Source: Brachybacterium massiliense
GTDB taxonomy: Bacteria > Actinomycetota > Actinomycetes > Actinomycetales > Dermabacteraceae
Direction of reading: 5' to 3'
DNA: 64,000 bases
NCBI RefSeq assembly: GCF_900184245.1
Contig: NZ_FXXB01000008.1
Location: forward strand, 868,001 to 932,000
The notes beneath the pieces were generated by a model. That model was not told where the DNA came from. It saw only the letters and a list, made by a program, of their open reading frames with translations, and did no database searches. A program made the position numbers and the translations under genes. Positions within the stretch are counted from its first letter, which is position 1. Each line of letters opens with the position of its first letter. Of the stretch, positions 47,216 through 56,214 are shown one piece after another.

Positions 47216-47246
47216 GAGCCGCTCCCGCCGATCCTGTGAGCGGCTC
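47216..47246. promoter_or_regulatory. Inverted repeat between hemA and hemE starts
   Basis: Perfect 9-bp inverted repeat GAGCCGCTC (47216-47224) and GAGCGGCTC (47238-47246) with a 13-base spacer, within the 63-base divergent promoter region. A candidate shared operator for both haem transcripts, or a leader hairpin. CACAAT at 47260-47265 may be the hemE -10 element. Confidence 0.45.
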
Positions 47247-47274
47247 TGCGGAACCTGTGCACAATAGAGGTGTC

Positions 47275-48510
47275 ATGTCACAGAACCCCATGTCAGAGCC
47301 CCTTTTTAGCGACAGTGCGTCAGATCGATCGCGACGCCTGTCAGATACCGGGAACGCCGCAGGCCCGAGGCTCGCCACCGCCCCTGCGATCACCCTGCCC
47401 GACCCCTCCGAGGGCTCCCCGGCGCTGCCTCCGGAGCACCCCGCGCAGCGCCCCACCGGCGAGGGCGGAGTGGCCGATGCCTCCCTGCTGCAGGAGCTGC
47501 GCGGCGTGAGGGGCGCCACCCCGAGCGTGTGGTTCATGCGACAGGCCGGCCGCTCCCTGCCCGAGTACCGCGCCCTGCGCGAGGGCACCACGATGCTCGA
47601 TTCCTGCGAGCGTCCGGAGATGGTCTCCGAGATCACCGTCCAGCCGGTGCGGCGCCACCGAGTGGACGCGGGGATCTTCTTCTCCGACATCGTGGTCCCC
47701 GCGCGCCTGGCGGGCCTCGGCGTGGAGATCAAGCCCGGTGTGGGCCCCGTATTCGACCATCCGATCCGCACCGAGGCGGACGTCGCGGCGCTCCCGCCGC
47801 TGGACGACGTCTACGACGCCGCGCTCGAGCCGATCCGCGAGGCGGTGCGCCTGACCGTCGCGGAGCTCGGCACCACGCCCCTGATCGGCTTCGCCGGCGC
47901 CCCCTTCACCGTGGCCAGCTACATGGTCGAGGGCGGCCCCAGCCGTGATCACCTGCGCACCCGGGCTCTGATGCGCAGCCACCCCGAGGTGTGGGATCGC
48001 CTGGCGAGCTGGGTGGCCGAGCTCTCGGGCCGCTTCCTGCGCGCGCAGGTGCTCGCCGGCGCCTCCGCCGTGCAGCTGTTCGACTCCTGGGTGGGCGCGC
48101 TCTCGGAGGACATGTACCGCAGCTCCGTGCAGCCCCACTCCGCTGCGACCCTGAACCATGTCGCGGGCCTGCCCGTGCCCCGGATCCACTTCGGGGTGGG
48201 TGCCGCGCACCTGCTGACCCCGATGCTCGAGGCGGGCGCCACCGCGATGGGCGTGGATCATCGCCTGCGCCTGGACCAGGCGCTCGACATCCTCCCCGAG
48301 GGCCTGCCCGTGCAGGGCAACCTCGATCCGGCGACCCTGTTCACCTCGGAGGAGGTCCGCTTCGCGGAGGCGCGCTCGGTGCTCGCGGCCGGCTCCCGCG
48401 CCGCCGGGCACGTGGTGAACCTCGGCCACGGCGTCCCGCCCGACGCGGACCCGCAGGTCCTCACCGACCTGGTCAGCTACCTGCACGAGCAGAGCACCGA
48501 GCGGGCATGA
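47275..48510 (+). CDS. hemE: Uroporphyrinogen decarboxylase
   Basis: Removes four carboxyl groups from uroporphyrinogen III to give coproporphyrinogen III (411 aa). The signature VWFMRQAGRSLPEYR (residues 85-99) carries the substrate-binding Arg residues; IFFSDIVVPA, GFAGAPFTVASYMVEGG, and GNLDPATLF near the C terminus are also conserved. Usual length is about 350, and the first 70 residues are a disordered extension, so a later start cannot be excluded. GAGG precedes the ATG at 47275. First gene of the long plus-strand haem operon; coupled to the next gene by ATGA. Confidence 0.94.
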   Translation: MSQNPMSEPLFSDSASDRSRRLSDTGNAAGPRLATAPAITLPDPSEGSPALPPEHPAQRPTGEGGVADASLLQELRGVRGATPSVWFMRQAGRSLPEYRALREGTTMLDSCERPEMVSEITVQPVRRHRVDAGIFFSDIVVPARLAGLGVEIKPGVGPVFDHPIRTEADVAALPPLDDVYDAALEPIREAVRLTVAELGTTPLIGFAGAPFTVASYMVEGGPSRDHLRTRALMRSHPEVWDRLASWVAELSGRFLRAQVLAGASAVQLFDSWVGALSEDMYRSSVQPHSAATLNHVAGLPVPRIHFGVGAAHLLTPMLEAGATAMGVDHRLRLDQALDILPEGLPVQGNLDPATLFTSEEVRFAEARSVLAAGSRAAGHVVNLGHGVPPDADPQVLTDLVSYLHEQSTERA

Positions 48511-49931
48511 CCATGCGCGTCCTCGTGGTCGGCGGCGGCCTGGCCGGGCTGCTCGCGGCCCGGCGCCACCTGCGTGCCGGGCACCGGGTGGTGCTGCTCG
48601 AGGCGACCGGCTCGGTGGGCGGCGCGATCGCGCAGAGCGTCCTGCCGGGCGCTGGCGACCTCGCGCTGAACACCGGCGCCGAGGCCTACTCGAACGGCTC
48701 CGGCGCCGTGGATGCCCTGGTCGCCGAGCTGGGCCTGGCCGAGCAGATCGTCGCTCCGCGCGAAGGCCTGGGCAGCCGCGTGGTCTCCGACGCCGGCGCG
48801 CACCGCGCCCCGGGCGCGAGCCTGCTGGGGATCCCCTCGCGGCCGCTGGCGGCGGACGTGCGTGCGGTGCTCGGCACCGCCGGCGCGCTGCGCGCGGCGC
48901 TCGAGCGCTTCCTGCCCGCCTCTCTCGGCGCCCGCCCCGGCGCGACCGTCGCGCAGGTGGTGCGCCGACGCTCGGGCCGTAAGGTGCTCGAGCGCCTGGT
49001 TGCGCCGGTGATCGGCGGGGTCCATTCCTCGGATCCGGCGACCCTCGAGTTCGCGGCCGCCTCCCCGGCGCTCAGCGCGGGCCTGGCCGAGCACGGCTCC
49101 CTCACCGCGGCGGTGCGGCGGATCCGGGGCCGCTCCGCGGGCAGCGCCGGCACCCGCGTGCACTCGCTGTCCCCCACCATGGCCGCGCTGCCGCAGACCC
49201 TGCAGGCACGACTCCTGGCCGCGGGCGGGATCCTGCGCACCGGCGTGGAGGTCGTGGGCCTTACCCGCGAGGAGACGGACGGGGAGGCCGTGTGGCAGGT
49301 GCGCACCTCACGCGGTGAGGAGCTGAGCGCGGAGCACCTGGTCCTCGCCTGCCCGCCCGACACCGCCCGCGAGCTGCTGGCCACCGCCGCGCCCCGCGTC
49401 GCCGCTGCGATCCCGCAGGCCCCGTCGGCCGCGGTGCGCCTGGCCGCGCTGGTGCTCGACGCCCCCGCGCTGGACGCCTTCCCCTCCGGCACCGGGGCGC
49501 TGGTCGCCCCGGGCACCGCCGGAATCCGGGCGAAGGCCCTCACCCATGCCAGCGCCAAGTGGGAGCACGTCCAGCGCGCGCTGCGCGAGGCGCTGCCGTC
49601 GGCCTGCTCCCCGCACCTGGTGCGGCTGTCCTACGGCCGGCCGGGCGAGGCCCTGCCCGGCCGCGAGGAGCTGATCGATCTGGCCCTGGCCGATGCCACC
49701 CGCATCCTCGGCGTCCACCTGGATCGCAGCCAGCTGCTGGACTCCGCGGTGATCGACTGGGAGCGCGCGATGCGCCAGCCCCTGCCCGGTCACCGCGCCG
49801 CCCTCGACTCCCTCGCCGCGCTGCTCGCCGAGCAGCCGTCCCTCGAACTCGTCGGCTCCTGGCGGGCCGGCACCGGCATCGACGCGATCGTGCGCGCCGA
49901 CGACTCCCTCACGGAAGGATCCCCGTCATGA
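48507..49931 (+). CDS. cgoX: Coproporphyrinogen III oxidase, FAD-dependent (HemY/CgoX type)
   Basis: Flavoprotein (474 aa) that oxidises coproporphyrinogen III to coproporphyrin III with oxygen in the Gram-positive haem route. The FAD-binding motif VLVVGGGLAGLLAARRHLRA with the following LLEATGSVGG is at the N terminus; GVHSSDPATLEFAAASP and the C-terminal LVGSWRAGTGIDAIV complete the FAD fold. The assignment to the coproporphyrin step, rather than protoporphyrinogen oxidation, follows from the next two genes, chdC and cpfC. It overlaps both neighbours by four bases (ATGA). Confidence 0.92.
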   Translation: MTMRVLVVGGGLAGLLAARRHLRAGHRVVLLEATGSVGGAIAQSVLPGAGDLALNTGAEAYSNGSGAVDALVAELGLAEQIVAPREGLGSRVVSDAGAHRAPGASLLGIPSRPLAADVRAVLGTAGALRAALERFLPASLGARPGATVAQVVRRRSGRKVLERLVAPVIGGVHSSDPATLEFAAASPALSAGLAEHGSLTAAVRRIRGRSAGSAGTRVHSLSPTMAALPQTLQARLLAAGGILRTGVEVVGLTREETDGEAVWQVRTSRGEELSAEHLVLACPPDTARELLATAAPRVAAAIPQAPSAAVRLAALVLDAPALDAFPSGTGALVAPGTAGIRAKALTHASAKWEHVQRALREALPSACSPHLVRLSYGRPGEALPGREELIDLALADATRILGVHLDRSQLLDSAVIDWERAMRQPLPGHRAALDSLAALLAEQPSLELVGSWRAGTGIDAIVRADDSLTEGSPS

Positions 49932-50665
49932 ACGACGCCCCCGCAGGCGCGACCGCGCAGTCCCCGGAGGACATCGCGCAGACCACCCGCTACACGAGCT
50001 ACACCGTGTTCCGCCGCCTCTCGGGCCTGACCGAGGACGGCGAGCTCACCACCGCGCAGGTCACCGACGCGCTGCGGGACGTCACCGGTCTCATCGAGTC
50101 GGCCTCCGACGGCGGGGTGGAGATCCTGGGCTTCTACGACGTCTCCGGCTTCCGCGCCGAGGATGACCTGATGCTGTGGCTCGCGGCCGACGAGCCCGAG
50201 GCGCTGCAGCGCGCCCTGCGCGAGTTCGAGCGCTCCCTGCCGGGCACCTGGCTGCACCGCGAGTGGGCCGCGATGGGCGTGCACCGCATGGCCGAGTTCG
50301 CCAAGGGCCACGTGCCCTCGTTCATGGTGCCGGGATTCGAGCGCAAGCAGTGGATCACCGTCTACCCCTTCGTGCGCAGCTACGAGTGGTACCTGCTGCC
50401 CGACGAGGAGCGCAACCGTATGCTGCGTGAGCACGGCCTGCTGGGCCGCGACTACCCGCAGTGCAACGCCAACACCGTCGCCGCCTTCGCCCTCGGCGAC
50501 TACGAGTGGCTGCTCTCCTTCGAGGCGGATGACCTGCACGACCTGGTCGACATGATGCGTCACCTGCGCTACTCCGACGCGCGCCTGCACGTGCGCGACG
50601 AACTCCCCTTCCACACCGGCCGCCGCCTCGAGGATCTCGAGGACGTCGCCGCCCTGCTCGCCTGA
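49928..50665 (+). CDS. chdC: Coproheme decarboxylase (chlorite dismutase family, HemQ)
   Basis: Last enzyme of the coproporphyrin-dependent pathway: oxidative decarboxylation of coproheme to haem b with peroxide (245 aa). The catalytic Tyr146 lies in WITVYPFVRSYEWYLL; His169 in MLREHG corresponds to the extra histidine of actinobacterial ChdC, and NANTVAAFALGDYEWLLSFEA is the family's C-terminal half. Length fits. Its start overlaps the cgoX stop; cpfC begins 38 bases later. The chlorite dismutase family contains several functions, but here the context leaves little doubt. Confidence 0.94.
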   Translation: MNDAPAGATAQSPEDIAQTTRYTSYTVFRRLSGLTEDGELTTAQVTDALRDVTGLIESASDGGVEILGFYDVSGFRAEDDLMLWLAADEPEALQRALREFERSLPGTWLHREWAAMGVHRMAEFAKGHVPSFMVPGFERKQWITVYPFVRSYEWYLLPDEERNRMLREHGLLGRDYPQCNANTVAAFALGDYEWLLSFEADDLHDLVDMMRHLRYSDARLHVRDELPFHTGRRLEDLEDVAALLA

Positions 50666-50703
50666 GCACCGCTCCCACCACGATTCACCACCGAGGACGC
50701 CCC

Positions 50704-51933
50704 ATGACCGATCAGACCCTGTCGATGCCGAGCCCCCGCGCCGTCGATCCTGACTCCCCCACCCACACCCGCCGCGGCGAGGCCAAGCCCTTCGACGCCA
50801 TCCTGTTCTCCTCCTTCGGAGGGCCGGACGGCCAGGACGACGTCATCCCGTTCCTGCGCAACGTCACGCGCGGCCGCGGGATCCCCGATGAGCGGCTCGA
50901 GGAGGTCGCCGGTCACTACCGCGCGCTCGGGGGCCGCAGCCCGATCACCGCGCAGAACGAGGCGCTGATCGCGGCGCTCGAGCAGGAGCTCGCCCGCCGC
51001 GGCATCGATCTGCCCGTCTACTTCGGTAACCGCAACTGGGCCCCGTACAACGCCGACGCGGTCCGCGCGCTGCACCGCGACGGCCACCGCCACGCTCTCG
51101 GCCTCGTGACCAGCGCCTACTCTTCCTACTCCTCGTGCCGCCAGTACCGCGAGGATTTCGGGATGGTGCTCGAGGAGACCGGCCTGGTCGGCGAGGTGAG
51201 CATCGACAAGGTCCGGGTCTACTTCAACCACCCCGGCTTCCTCGAGCCGGTGGTGGACGGGGTCGCGGGTGCGCTGCAGAGCCTCTCGGTCGAGGGGCAC
51301 GACGTGGACCGCATCGCCGTGCTGTTCTCCACCCATTCGGTGCCGAACTCGATGGCGGAGGCCTCCGGCCCGGAGGAGACGCGGGTCGCGGGCTCCGGCG
51401 GCTGGTACGTGGAGCAGCACCTCGCAGCCTGCCGCTGGGTGATGGAGCAGCTCCATGACGACATCCCCGAACTCCCCGACTGGCAGCTGGTCTACCAGTC
51501 CCGCTCCGGTGCACCGCACATCCCCTGGCTCGAGCCCGATGTCAACGACGTGATCGAGCAGATCGCCGCCGACGGATCGGCCGACGCGGTGATCGTGGTC
51601 CCGATCGGCTTCGTCACCGACCATGTCGAGGTGGTGTGGGATCTGGACACCGAGGCGAAGGAGACGGCCGACGAGAAGGGCCTCGCCTTCCGCCGCGTGG
51701 CGACCTCCGGGGAGGATCCCCGCTTCGTCGCGGCGCTGGCCGATCTGGTCCAGGAGCGCCTGGACGCGCAGTTCCCGCGCCGCGTGGTCACCGATTTCGG
51801 CGGCACCCCCGATGTGTGCGGCGCGAACTGCTGCGTGGGCCGGATGTGCCGTCCCACCACCAGCGGTGTGGATTCGGAGCAGGATGTGGAGCGGGCACGC
51901 GCGGAGGCGCTCACGGCGGGAGATCCCTCGTGA
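50704..51933 (+). CDS. cpfC: Coproporphyrin ferrochelatase
   Basis: Inserts iron into coproporphyrin III (409 aa). The family opening FDAILFSSFGGPDGQDDV, the catalytic His in FSTHSVPNSMAE and the Glu in GFVTDHVEVVWDLDTEA are all visible. The C-terminal CGANCCVGRMC together with a Cys in SSCRQYREDF would hold the [2Fe-2S] cluster known from actinobacterial ferrochelatases. The first 30 residues are an extension. Product passes to ChdC, encoded just upstream. Its last codon overlaps the GTG of hemC (GTGA). Confidence 0.94.
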   Translation: MTDQTLSMPSPRAVDPDSPTHTRRGEAKPFDAILFSSFGGPDGQDDVIPFLRNVTRGRGIPDERLEEVAGHYRALGGRSPITAQNEALIAALEQELARRGIDLPVYFGNRNWAPYNADAVRALHRDGHRHALGLVTSAYSSYSSCRQYREDFGMVLEETGLVGEVSIDKVRVYFNHPGFLEPVVDGVAGALQSLSVEGHDVDRIAVLFSTHSVPNSMAEASGPEETRVAGSGGWYVEQHLAACRWVMEQLHDDIPELPDWQLVYQSRSGAPHIPWLEPDVNDVIEQIAADGSADAVIVVPIGFVTDHVEVVWDLDTEAKETADEKGLAFRRVATSGEDPRFVAALADLVQERLDAQFPRRVVTDFGGTPDVCGANCCVGRMCRPTTSGVDSEQDVERARAEALTAGDPS

Positions 51934-52991
51934 CGCCCAGATCAGTGGCCGGCACAGGCACTTCGACGTTCGTCGGCTCCTCGCTGCGGATCGGCACCCG
52001 CGCCTCCGAGCTCGCCCTCACCCAGTCCGGGCATGTGGGCGAGGCGATCGTGGCGGGCACCGACCATGCAGTGGAGCTGGTGCACGTCAGCACCCGCGGG
52101 GACCGCGACCGGGTGAGCCCCCTCGCCCAGATCGGCGGGACCGGCGTGTTCGTCACGGCGGTGCGCCAGGCCCTGCTGGACGAGGAGGTGGACGTGGTGG
52201 TGCACTCCTGCAAGGACCTGCCCACCGCGCCGCTCGAGGAGATCACCCTGGCCTGCTATCCGGCCCGGGAGGATCCGCGCGATGCGCTCTGCGCGCGTGA
52301 TGGTCTGACCCTGGCCGAGCTGCCGGAGGGCGCGAAGGTGGGCACCGGTTCGCCGCGCCGCGCCGCGCAGCTGCTGCGGGCTCGGCCCGATCTGGATGTG
52401 CAGGGCATCCGCGGCAACGTCGAGACCCGGCTGAACCGGGCGCTCGGCGAGGGCGCGGATCTGGACGCGGTGGTGCTCGCCGCCTCCGGCCTGCGCCGGG
52501 TGGGCCGGGAGGCGGCCATCAGCGAGCTGCTGCCGGTCGAGGTGATGCTGCCCGCGCCCGCGCAGGGAGCGCTCGCGGTCGAGGCCACGACGGCGGCTCT
52601 CGCCCAGCAGCCCTGGTTCGCCGAGCGCCTCACCGCGGTCGATGATCCCGCGACCCGCGCGGCGGTCACCGCGGAGCGGGCGCTGCTGCGCACCCTCGAG
52701 GCGGGCTGCTCCGCACCGGTCGCCGCCTACGCGGAGCTCGAGCAGGGCTCGGCCGCCGACGGTGACAGCGGCGTCGAAGCAGCTGAGCAGGGCACAGTGC
52801 TGCGCCTGCGTGCGCTGGCGATCCGGCCCGACGGCAGCCACGTCGTCGAGGGTCAGGCGCGCGCGGCGCTGGCTCTGGGATCCGACGTCCTCTCGGGCCC
52901 CGACTCCGTGCCGTGGGCGCTCGGCGCCGAGCTCGCCGCCGACCTCCTCTCCCGCGGGGCCGGCGAGATCCTCGAGCAGGCCCGGGCCTGA
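51930..52991 (+). CDS. hemC: Hydroxymethylbilane synthase
   Basis: Polymerises four porphobilinogens into hydroxymethylbilane (353 aa). Hallmarks: RIGTRASELALTQSGHV, VVHSCKDLPTAP, GTGSPRRAAQLLRARPDL, RGNVETRLNRA, and Cys260 (LEAGCSAPVAAYAEL), which carries the dipyrromethane cofactor. A GTG start overlaps the cpfC stop by four bases. Its own stop shares one base with the hemD start. The first 18 residues are an additional non-conserved tail. Confidence 0.95.
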   Translation: MTPRSVAGTGTSTFVGSSLRIGTRASELALTQSGHVGEAIVAGTDHAVELVHVSTRGDRDRVSPLAQIGGTGVFVTAVRQALLDEEVDVVVHSCKDLPTAPLEEITLACYPAREDPRDALCARDGLTLAELPEGAKVGTGSPRRAAQLLRARPDLDVQGIRGNVETRLNRALGEGADLDAVVLAASGLRRVGREAAISELLPVEVMLPAPAQGALAVEATTAALAQQPWFAERLTAVDDPATRAAVTAERALLRTLEAGCSAPVAAYAELEQGSAADGDSGVEAAEQGTVLRLRALAIRPDGSHVVEGQARAALALGSDVLSGPDSVPWALGAELAADLLSRGAGEILEQARA

Positions 52992-53758
52992 TGAGCGCCG
53001 TCGCCGCCCCGCGCCCCGTGCTGGTCACCCGACCGGCGGGGCGCGGCGAGACGCTGTCCACCGAGCTCGAGCGGCGCGGTATCGAGGTGGTGCACCAGCC
53101 TCTGATCCGCCTCGTGGCCGAGCACGGGGAGGAGCTAGACGCGGCGCTCGCACGCCTCCGCGACGGGGCCTACACGCACCTGGTGGTCACCTCCCGCACG
53201 GCGGCAGAGGTGCTGGCCGGGGCGCTCGTGCCGCCCGGCACCGCGGTCCACGCGGTGGGCAAGGGCACCGCCGAGGAGCTGCGCCGGGGCGGGATCCCGG
53301 TCTCGCACGTGGCGGCCGGCTCCGGTGCCGAGTTGGTCGAGGAGATGCCGCCGGCCCTCGCGGGAGCGAGCGTGCTCTTCCCCGCCTCCGCCGCGGCCTC
53401 CCGCACGGTGCCCGAGGGTCTGCGCGCCAGGGGCTATCGGGTGCACGAGGTGACGGCCTACCGGCCCGTGCCCGTCGAGCCGCCCGCGGCGGTCGCGGTG
53501 GGCCTGGCGACCGGCCGTTTCGGAGCGCTCGCGCTGACCAGCCCGATGATCGCCCGCCGTGCCGCCGCGCTCGGCGTCCACGCCTCCACCCCGATCGTCA
53601 CGATCGGCGATCCCACTTCCGCGGCGGTGAGGACGAAGGGCCTGGCCGTCGCGCTGCAGGCCCACGAGCCCACCGACACTGCCCTCGCCCAGGCGGTCCA
53701 GCAGGTGCTGCAGAGCCCGCCGCCGCCTCCGATCCGACCTCCTCAGGAGCCCCGATGA
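52991..53758 (+). CDS. hemD: Uroporphyrinogen-III synthase
   Basis: Closes hydroxymethylbilane to uroporphyrinogen III with inversion of ring D (255 aa). Sequence is weakly conserved in this family; the opening VLVTRPAGRGETLSTELERRG, the segment HLVVTSRTAAEVLAG, and the C-terminal ALALTSPMIARRAAALG with IGDPTSAAVRTKGL are recognisable. Position between hemC and hemB confirms it. One-base overlap with hemC (TGATG) and ATGA overlap with hemB. Confidence 0.9.
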   Translation: MSAVAAPRPVLVTRPAGRGETLSTELERRGIEVVHQPLIRLVAEHGEELDAALARLRDGAYTHLVVTSRTAAEVLAGALVPPGTAVHAVGKGTAEELRRGGIPVSHVAAGSGAELVEEMPPALAGASVLFPASAAASRTVPEGLRARGYRVHEVTAYRPVPVEPPAAVAVGLATGRFGALALTSPMIARRAAALGVHASTPIVTIGDPTSAAVRTKGLAVALQAHEPTDTALAQAVQQVLQSPPPPPIRPPQEPR

Positions 53759-54822
53759 CTCAGACCTCCCAGCCCGGCCCCGTCCCGTCGGCCGCCGATC
53801 TCTCGGCCGCCGGATTCCCGGGCCCGATCGAGCGACCGCGCCGCCTGCGCTCCGGAGCGGCGATGCGCTCCCTGGTGCGGGAGCACACCCTGCGCCCCGC
53901 CGACCTGGTGCTGCCGATGTTCGTGCGCGAGGGCGCGAGCGAGAACCGGCCCATCGGCTCGATGCCGGGCGTGGTCCAGCACACGATGGACTCTCTGGTG
54001 CGCGCCGCGATCGAGGCCGTGGAGCGCGGCGTGGGCGGCGTGATGCTGTTCGGCGTGCCCGAGCGCAAGGACGCTGTCGGCTCCGGCGCGACCGATCCCG
54101 AGGGGATCCTCAACCTGGCGCTGGCGCGGCTGCGCTCCGAGCTGGGCGATGCCACGGTGATCATGGCGGATCTGTGCCTGGACGAGTTCACCGACCACGG
54201 CCACTGCGGCGTGCTCGACGGCGCGGGCCGGGTCGACAACGACGCCACCCTGATGCGCTACCGGGAGATGGCCCTCGCCCAGGCCGAGGCGGGTGCGCAC
54301 CTGCTGGGCCCCTCGGGGATGATGGACGGCCAGATCGCCGCGATCCGCGACGCCCTCGATGCCGCGGGGCACCTCGACGTGGCGCTGTACGCCTACACCG
54401 CGAAGTACGCCTCCTCGTTCTACGGACCCTTCCGGGAGGCGGTGGACTCGTCCCTGCAGGGCGATCGGCGCAGCTACCAGCAGGATCCGGCGAACGGGCG
54501 CGAGGCGCTGCGCGAGCTCGCGCTCGACGTCGCCGAGGGCGCGGACCTGGTGATGGTCAAGCCCGGCCTGCCCTACCTGGACGTGCTGAAGGAGGTCGCG
54601 CAGGCCTCGCCCGTGCCGGTCGGCGCCTACCAGGTCTCCGGCGAGTACGCGATGATCGAGGCGGCCTCGGCCAACGGCTGGATCGACCGTGATCGCACCG
54701 TGCTCGAGTCGCTGCTGGCCTTCCGCCGCGCGGGCGCCTCGACCGTGCTGACCTATTACGCGAGCGAGGTCGCCGGGTGGTACCGCGACGGCCTGCCCGC
54801 CCATCTGCGCGAGTTCCTCTGA
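53755..54822 (+). CDS. hemB: Porphobilinogen synthase (delta-aminolevulinate dehydratase)
   Basis: Condenses two 5-aminolevulinates into porphobilinogen (355 aa). The Schiff-base lysines are Lys217 (YTAKYASSFYGPF) and Lys269 (MVKPGLPYLDV). In the metal-binding loop MADLCLDEFTDHGHCG the middle Cys of the zinc type is Asp143, as in the magnesium/potassium-dependent enzymes, so it is probably not zinc-dependent. The first 28 residues are an extra Ala/Pro-rich tail. Coupled to hemD by ATGA. Confidence 0.95.
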   Translation: MTQTSQPGPVPSAADLSAAGFPGPIERPRRLRSGAAMRSLVREHTLRPADLVLPMFVREGASENRPIGSMPGVVQHTMDSLVRAAIEAVERGVGGVMLFGVPERKDAVGSGATDPEGILNLALARLRSELGDATVIMADLCLDEFTDHGHCGVLDGAGRVDNDATLMRYREMALAQAEAGAHLLGPSGMMDGQIAAIRDALDAAGHLDVALYAYTAKYASSFYGPFREAVDSSLQGDRRSYQQDPANGREALRELALDVAEGADLVMVKPGLPYLDVLKEVAQASPVPVGAYQVSGEYAMIEAASANGWIDRDRTVLESLLAFRRAGASTVLTYYASEVAGWYRDGLPAHLREFL

Positions 54823-54888
54823 GCTCGCGCCCCGGCCGTTCTCTCCACCGGCCGCTCTCTCCACCGGCCCCGACGCAAGGAGCATCCG

Positions 54889-56214
54889 ATGACCACTCCC
54901 TCCGCCCAGACCCGCTCCGCCGATCTGTTCTCCCGCGCCCAGCAGGTGATCCCCTCGGGGGTGAACTCCCCGGTGCGGGCCTTCGGCTCGGTGGGCGGCA
55001 CTCCCCCGTTCTTCACGGACGCGAAGGGCGCGCTGCTGCACGACGCCGACGGCAACGAGTACGTGGACCTGGTGGGCTCATGGGGCCCGATGATCCTGGG
55101 GCACGCGAACGAGCAGGTGGTCGAGGCGGTGCGTGAGGCCGCGGGCCGCGGGCTGTCCTTCGGCGCGCCGCAGCCGGGCGAGGTGGGCCTCGCCGAGGAG
55201 GTCGTGAACCGGATCGCTCCGGTCGAGCAGGTGCGGCTGGTCAACTCGGGCACCGAGGCGACCATGAGCGCGCTGCGCGTGGCCCGGGCCGCGACCGGCC
55301 GGGACGTGATCGTGAAGTTCGCCGGCTGCTACCACGGGCACGTGGATGCGCTGCTCGCCGAGGCCGGCAGCGGTGTCGCGACCTTCGCGATGCCCGGTTC
55401 GGCCGGCGTGACCGCCGCGACCGCCCGGGACACCGTGGTGCTGCCCTACGGCGATCGCGAGGCGGTGCGGGCCCTGTTCGCCGAGCGGGGTCAGGAGATC
55501 GCCGCGATCATCACCGAGGCCGCGCCCGCGAACATGGGCGTGGTGACGCCGCTCGAGGAGGACGGGATCGGCTTCAACCGCTTCCTGTCCGAGACCGCGC
55601 ACACCGCCGGCGCGCTGCTGATCAGCGATGAGGTGCTCACCGGCTTCCGCGCGGCGCGCGAGGGCTACTACGGGGTCGACGGCGCGGACCGCAGCTGGGC
55701 CCCAGACCTGATGACCTTCGGGAAGGTGATCGGCGGCGGCCTTCCCGTCGGCGCCTTCGGCGGTCGCAAGGACCTGATGGGGCTGCTCGCCCCGGCCGGG
55801 CCCGTCTACCAGGCGGGGACCCTGTCCGGGAACCCGCTCGCGACGGCGGCGGGTCTCGCGACGCTGAACGGTCTGGACGAGGCCGCCTACGACACGCTCT
55901 CCAGCGTCTCCCGGACCCTGCAGCAGCTGGTGGCCGATGCGCTCACCACCGCCGGGGTCCCGCACGTCATCCAGACCGCGGGCACCCTGTTCTCGGTGTT
56001 CTTCCGCGATGAGCCGGTGCGCACCTACGAGGAGGCGAAGGCGCAGGACACCGCGGCGTTCACCCGCTTCTTCCACGCGATGCTCGAGGGCGGGATCTAC
56101 CTGCCGCCGTCGGCCTTCGAGGCCTGGTTCGTCTCGACCGCGCACACCCCGGAGGTGCTGGACCGGATCGCGGCCGTGCTGCCGGGTGCGGCGAAGGCGG
56201 CCGCAGGAGTGTGA
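54889..56214 (+). CDS. hemL: Glutamate-1-semialdehyde 2,1-aminomutase
   Basis: PLP enzyme (441 aa) that converts the HemA product into 5-aminolevulinate. PLP lysine is Lys279 ([18 protein letters not shown]); [34 protein letters not shown] and [10 protein letters not shown] are also diagnostic. CAAGGAGC precedes the ATG. Last gene of the plus-strand haem operon, 66 bases after hemB. The 3' end (from 56097) is overlapped on the other strand by the repeat-rich tail of a small membrane protein gene. Confidence 0.95.
   Translation: MTTPSAQTRSADLFSRAQQVIPSGVNSPVRAFGSVGGTPPFFTDAKGALLHDADGNEYVDLVGSWGPMILGHANEQVVEAVREAAGRGLSFGAPQPGEVGLAEEVVNRIAPVEQVRLVNSGTEATMSALRVARAATGRDVIVKFAGCYHGHVDALLAEAGSGVATFAMPGSAGVTAATARDTVVLPYGDREAVRALFAERGQEIAAIITEAAPANMGVVTPLEEDGIGFNRFLSETAHTAGALLISDEVLTGFRAAREGYYGVDGADRSWAPDLMTFGKVIGGGLPVGAFGGRKDLMGLLAPAGPVYQAGTLSGNPLATAAGLATLNGLDEAAYDTLSSVSRTLQQLVADALTTAGVPHVIQTAGTLFSVFFRDEPVRTYEEAKAQDTAAFTRFFHAMLEGGIYLPPSAFEAWFVSTAHTPEVLDRIAAVLPGAAKAAAGV

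Noticed and set aside
45670..47274. Long plus-strand open frame upstream of hemE
   Set aside because: It is the antisense of hemA; the hemE protein begins at the ATG at 47275 just after GAGG.
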